From Nitrospira sp. CG24A (GTDB taxonomy: Bacteria; Nitrospirota; Nitrospiria; Nitrospirales; Nitrospiraceae), in assembly GCA_002869925.2 (NCBI GenBank), contig NEWT02000035.1:327015-391014 (forward strand): a stretch of DNA of 64,000 nt. Direction: 5' to 3'. Shown here piece by piece: positions 61,109 to 64,000 of the stretch. The position numbers were made by a program, and so were the translations under genes. The stretch's first letter is position 1; every line of letters begins with the position of its first letter. Under the pieces are notes generated by a model. It searched no databases. It was not told where the DNA came from and saw nothing but the letters and a program-made list of their open reading frames with translations.

Positions 61109-61136
61109 TGATACTCCCTCCTCACGTGTTGCGCCG

Positions 61137-61733
61137 TTACTGTTGTATCTCTCCCGGCGGATTGGCCCAATCCAAACGTCGCGGGAGTTCGAATAAGAAC
61201 GGAGATTGCTTCGTAAAGATCAACCGTTGAAACTCCTCGGACCAGTTCCCCTCTTTACTCACCGTCTTTACGGGAAACCGCTGCACCTTGGTCACCCACT
61301 GATAGTAGTGCCGCTCGCCTCCATCTTCAGAAACCGTCACTTCGAACAGTTCAGTGGGATAGCCGTTGAGTGTCTGATCACCGACGAGTTCGCGCGAAAG
61401 TTCCCCTTCCATCGTCTCACTCACTGCCAATTGATGGTCTCTCGTTATCGGGACCTCGAGATATTGCCGACGCTTGGACAAAATGAGCCAGGAGCTCTGG
61501 CGGTCCATCCGCACAATGATGATACTGGCATCCCCCTGCGGTCGAGCGAACTCGAACCGCCAGCGATCATCCGTGGCATTGACATGAGCCGTCACCACAG
61601 ACTTCCCGCTCTTCACAATTCGCTCAGCGGAGAAATCGAGTGCGGTTGCGTCATCAGCTATGATGGCGAGTGCGAATGATATCAGCCATCCCAGGCACCG
61701 CTGAGACTTTTCTCTCTGCCCCCTTTTTCCCAT
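61137..61733 (-). CDS. Exported DUF4412-like protein
   Basis: A 198-residue protein with a signal (CLGWLISFALAIIADDATAL). DFSAERIVKSGKSVVTAHVN, then SSWLILSKRRQYLEVPITRD and GYPTELFEVTVSEDG, resemble DUF4412/LolA-type beta-sandwich proteins that bind lipids or other hydrophobic molecules. It lies 28 bp upstream of cupredoxin 2, so probably the same operon. Confidence 0.65.
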   Translation of the reverse strand: MGKRGQREKSQRCLGWLISFALAIIADDATALDFSAERIVKSGKSVVTAHVNATDDRWRFEFARPQGDASIIIVRMDRQSSWLILSKRRQYLEVPITRDHQLAVSETMEGELSRELVGDQTLNGYPTELFEVTVSEDGGERHYYQWVTKVQRFPVKTVSKEGNWSEEFQRLIFTKQSPFLFELPRRLDWANPPGEIQQ

Positions 61734-61800
61734 GTGGTGGTTCTACCGCACGGTCGAGCCTCCATTCAAGACGCTTTCCCATCCCCTCTGCAAAAAGGAA

Positions 61801-61837
61801 CGGGGGAACCCGGACTTCACTCTGTCGGATTCCCCCG
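61801..61837 (-). terminator. Rho-independent terminator of the multicopper-oxidase-like gene
   Basis: CGGGGGAACCCG and CGGATTCCCCCG form an 11-of-12 bp stem with a 13-base loop. On the minus strand it is followed by TTCCTTTTT. It lies 26 bp after the stop of the gene and separates it from DUF4412. Confidence 0.8.
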
Positions 61838-61862
61838 CACCATTCCTCGTATACGATCTCAG

Positions 61863-64000
61863 CTAGTTGGCCTTCATGGATACCGGCATGGATTGCGCCG
61901 GGACCTGTTCCTCGGCCTGCTGTGTAGCCGGCGCCTGCCCGCTCAACGGCAAGATCGCACGACTGTTGCGGTCGAGCACCGTCAGCGTTCCCCACTGACC
62001 AGCATCCAAATACCCTGGCCGCTGGTTCAGCCACAGATAGCTGCCAGGAATCCCGTTGGGACCTCCGGCCCCACCATGCAGCCAGGCATTGATGACCTCG
62101 GTGCCGCCGAACTCCATGGTGCTCACGAGGTCCGCTCCGCTCAAATACGGCTCGTGCTTCCACTCATGGCCCGATACGCTGAACAACTGTATCTGCTCGC
62201 TAAACGCACCCAGCACATGAATCACAACCGGGTCGCCCACATGCGCCGCGATGCTCGGGGTCACCGGCTGGTCGCCCGCCTTGACACAGACGAGCACCTC
62301 GCTATACGCACAGCCCTTCTCGACCCGGTAATCGGTCGGCTCTGACCGGTAATTCACCGCCGTCACGCCGGCCACTTTTTGAATATAGGGCATAAAGCTG
62401 GTGCCGATGATGTTGTCTTCGTCCTGGAACAGGAGGGCAAAGGACCGATAGTTTTGTCGAGTTTCGTTGCCTGGAAGTTTCCGATCCACGATCACGTCCG
62501 CCCGCCAGGAACTCTTCTGGCTCAGATCTTCGCCGGTGGCCGGATCGCGATACTGCGATCCCCTTGGGCCGATGATGATCGCTCCAAAGAGCCCGTTCCG
62601 TGGATTTTCAATCACATTGCCCCAATCCTGAATCAGGGCGGCATTCTCCCCGAACTCCGGATGGGCGAAGAACGTGTAGGCTCGGCTCTGCCCCGGCGCC
62701 ACCGTCTGGTCGCCTGGATTGTTCCCGGCGTTGATTCCCATCGATTCTTTGGGATCGAACGCCACATGGTCCACGTGGAACCCGGCCCGATCCTTCGCCA
62801 TCTCGTTCCTGAGATTCACCTTGATGCAATCACCCACGTTCACATGCAGGGTCAACGGGCTCGGGTCAACCGTGCCCGCCGCGACCTTGGTCTTCTCGCC
62901 TTCGAGCACATACATCTTACCGGTCTCGTTACCCAGCACCATCTTTCGCTCCATATCCACTTCCATCACACCAGGCGTTCCCTTGTTGTACCGAATCGCC
63001 TTGTCGATCGCTGCCACGTTGAAAGTCTTCACCGGCGCGTTGGCCGGGCAGACGGATTTAGCCGACTGCGGAATCTCTTCCCGGCCCGGCAATGGCTTCA
63101 GTGTCGCATCCGCTTTATCGAGCACCCGGAAGAGGCCCCAGCTGCCTTCCGCGAAGTGCGACGCACGGCCGCTGTAGTAGGGATAGTCACCCGCCATCTG
63201 TTGCGGTCCTCCTGCGGCAGGAATGGCCGCGTCGTACCGTTCTCCGATCACCACGTGCAGCGAACTCCGAGGAATCGAATCCTTGCTGTACCGCTCCATT
63301 GGGAACCAGTGGCCGCTGATGTGCCAGGAATGCACTTCATTGGCCGATCCTTCGATTAATCGGACCACGATCGGATCACCCAAGTACGCCCGCAACATCG
63401 GGGTTTCGGGATCGCCGTGGATCAGACTGCTAAACAGCTGCGACGGATCTGGATTGTTCGCCAGCCGCACAGACAGGGGCTCTACACGCATGTTGTAACC
63501 GCCGCCCGTTGTCGCTTCGCCACCGTTCAAAAACTTCAATGGCGACATGTTGAGTTTGGCCGGATAGACTGCAGTCGGAGTACCGTCCACCGAAATGGCT
63601 CCCACTCTCGCCTGTGGATTATCGGCCGTGATAAGTTCCGAGGTCCGGGGATTGGAATCCATAACTTGGGTCACAATTTCACGGAACGACCCTTTGATAT
63701 GCGCGGATACCGGTTCGAGGGTGTGAATATCCGCCACCGGCCCGCTGCGGACTTCTTTGCCGGTCACCGGGTCATGATAGGTGGAGCGAGGCGGTTCGGC
63801 AATGAACGTGGAGTAGAAACCATGGCCCCACCCGTCCAATCCAAACACATGATCGTGCCAGAAGGTGGTGCCGAAGTCGGCATCCACATACCACCGCTCA
63901 CGGATCCACTCCACCGACACGATCTCGCCCTTCTTATGGTTATACTTCAGCGGCCGCTCGAACGTGATCTGGTTACCTTCTATTTTACTGATGCGCGCAG
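61863..64000 (-). CDS. Large multicopper-oxidase/cupredoxin-repeat protein (5' end outside window)
   Basis: At least 711 residues are visible; the frame is open to the right edge, so the N-terminus is missing. Several cupredoxin domains: FWHDHVFGLDGWGHGF near the visible start, VHSWHISGHWFPMER, HVDHVAFDPKESMG with DQTVAPGQSRAYTF, ENAALIQDWGNVIENP, and SVSGHEWKHEPYL. The canonical C-terminal HCHxxxHxxxxM of laccases is not seen. It could oxidise metals, act on nitrogen compounds or transfer electrons to the cupredoxins nearby. The C-terminus ends SMPVSMKAN. Followed by a strong terminator. Confidence 0.82.
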   Translation of the reverse strand, partial: ARISKIEGNQITFERPLKYNHKKGEIVSVEWIRERWYVDADFGTTFWHDHVFGLDGWGHGFYSTFIAEPPRSTYHDPVTGKEVRSGPVADIHTLEPVSAHIKGSFREIVTQVMDSNPRTSELITADNPQARVGAISVDGTPTAVYPAKLNMSPLKFLNGGEATTGGGYNMRVEPLSVRLANNPDPSQLFSSLIHGDPETPMLRAYLGDPIVVRLIEGSANEVHSWHISGHWFPMERYSKDSIPRSSLHVVIGERYDAAIPAAGGPQQMAGDYPYYSGRASHFAEGSWGLFRVLDKADATLKPLPGREEIPQSAKSVCPANAPVKTFNVAAIDKAIRYNKGTPGVMEVDMERKMVLGNETGKMYVLEGEKTKVAAGTVDPSPLTLHVNVGDCIKVNLRNEMAKDRAGFHVDHVAFDPKESMGINAGNNPGDQTVAPGQSRAYTFFAHPEFGENAALIQDWGNVIENPRNGLFGAIIIGPRGSQYRDPATGEDLSQKSSWRADVIVDRKLPGNETRQNYRSFALLFQDEDNIIGTSFMPYIQKVAGVTAVNYRSEPTDYRVEKGCAYSEVLVCVKAGDQPVTPSIAAHVGDPVVIHVLGAFSEQIQLFSVSGHEWKHEPYLSGADLVSTMEFGGTEVINAWLHGGAGGPNGIPGSYLWLNQRPGYLDAGQWGTLTVLDRNSRAILPLSGQAPATQQAEEQVPAQSMPVSMKAN

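Noticed and set aside
62379..63359. 326-residue plus-strand open frame
   Set aside because: Antisense shadow of the multicopper-oxidase-like gene; composition is not protein-like.
1..64000. tRNA or rRNA genes
   Set aside because: No cloverleaf with a GTTCGA-type T-loop and CCA-proximal stem, and no rRNA-like conserved stretch, could be recognised by eye in the intergenic gaps.

Overview
The window looks like chromosomal DNA of a Nitrospira-type bacterium (phylum Nitrospirota). The main evidence is two paralogous, very long cytochrome bd-like oxidases of the kind described in nitrite-oxidising Nitrospira. Beside them lie membrane-attached c-type cytochromes and a cytochrome c protein fused to a DMSO-reductase-family gamma-like haem domain (NxrC-like). 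Small cupredoxin, SmbP and multicopper-oxidase genes and abundant dispersed intergenic repeats fit the same picture. No nxrAB, amo, rRNA, tRNA or CRISPR locus was seen, so the assignment rests on gene content and is an inference.

Layout. 0-3 kb: a DUF4238 gene and two toxin-antitoxin loci (hicBA with a frameshifted hicA, and a higBA-like pair) among repeats. 3-10.7 kb: a sigma54 activator, queG, secreted proteins, thiI, trxB and a nucleotidyltransferase pair. 10.85-16.4 kb: a probable horizontally acquired cassette (MarR regulator, MMPL/RND exporter, LolA-like protein, DUF1302 outer-membrane barrel). It lies between an orphan 3' fragment of coaE and the intact coaE, and carries three copies of a likely MarR operator. 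17-21 kb: exported proteins, a GlcG-like protein, a beta-hydroxyacid dehydrogenase and DUF3565. 21-25.4 kb: a large sensor kinase whose response regulator is cut off and joined to the C-terminal half of an enolase-superfamily epimerase. 25.6-32.8 kb: secF-secD-yajC-tgt-argS, a GT9 transferase and mobA; tgt has lost its middle third. 32.9-44.5 kb: the respiratory region. 44.8-52 kb: membrane proteins, a DUF420 protein, a methyltransferase and lipoproteins. 52.3-54.4 kb: a large Ig-like surface lipoprotein. 55.5-56.1 kb: a decayed vapBC. 56.3-64 kb: a periplasmic copper region with two cupredoxin+SmbP modules, an FGE-like protein and a large cupredoxin/multicopper-oxidase-like protein running off the right edge.

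How the parts fit. Two adjacent minus-strand operons form the respiratory region. One carries bd-like oxidase 2, DUF3047, a glycine-zipper protein and two membrane-anchored FGE-like proteins. The other carries two 40-residue single-helix proteins, bd-like oxidase 1, two membrane cytochromes c and the NxrC-like cytochrome, and ends at a strong terminator. Together they look like the subunits of an unusual terminal oxidase or oxidoreductase with previously overlooked micro-subunits. This is the best candidate in the window for an undescribed system. The second candidate is the copper region, where a cupredoxin+SmbP pair occurs twice near a multicopper oxidase.

Several genes are broken (hicA, vapC, an XRE antitoxin, the response regulator/epimerase pair, tgt, a coaE tail). 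The two internal deletions could be real or assembly errors and need read-level checking.
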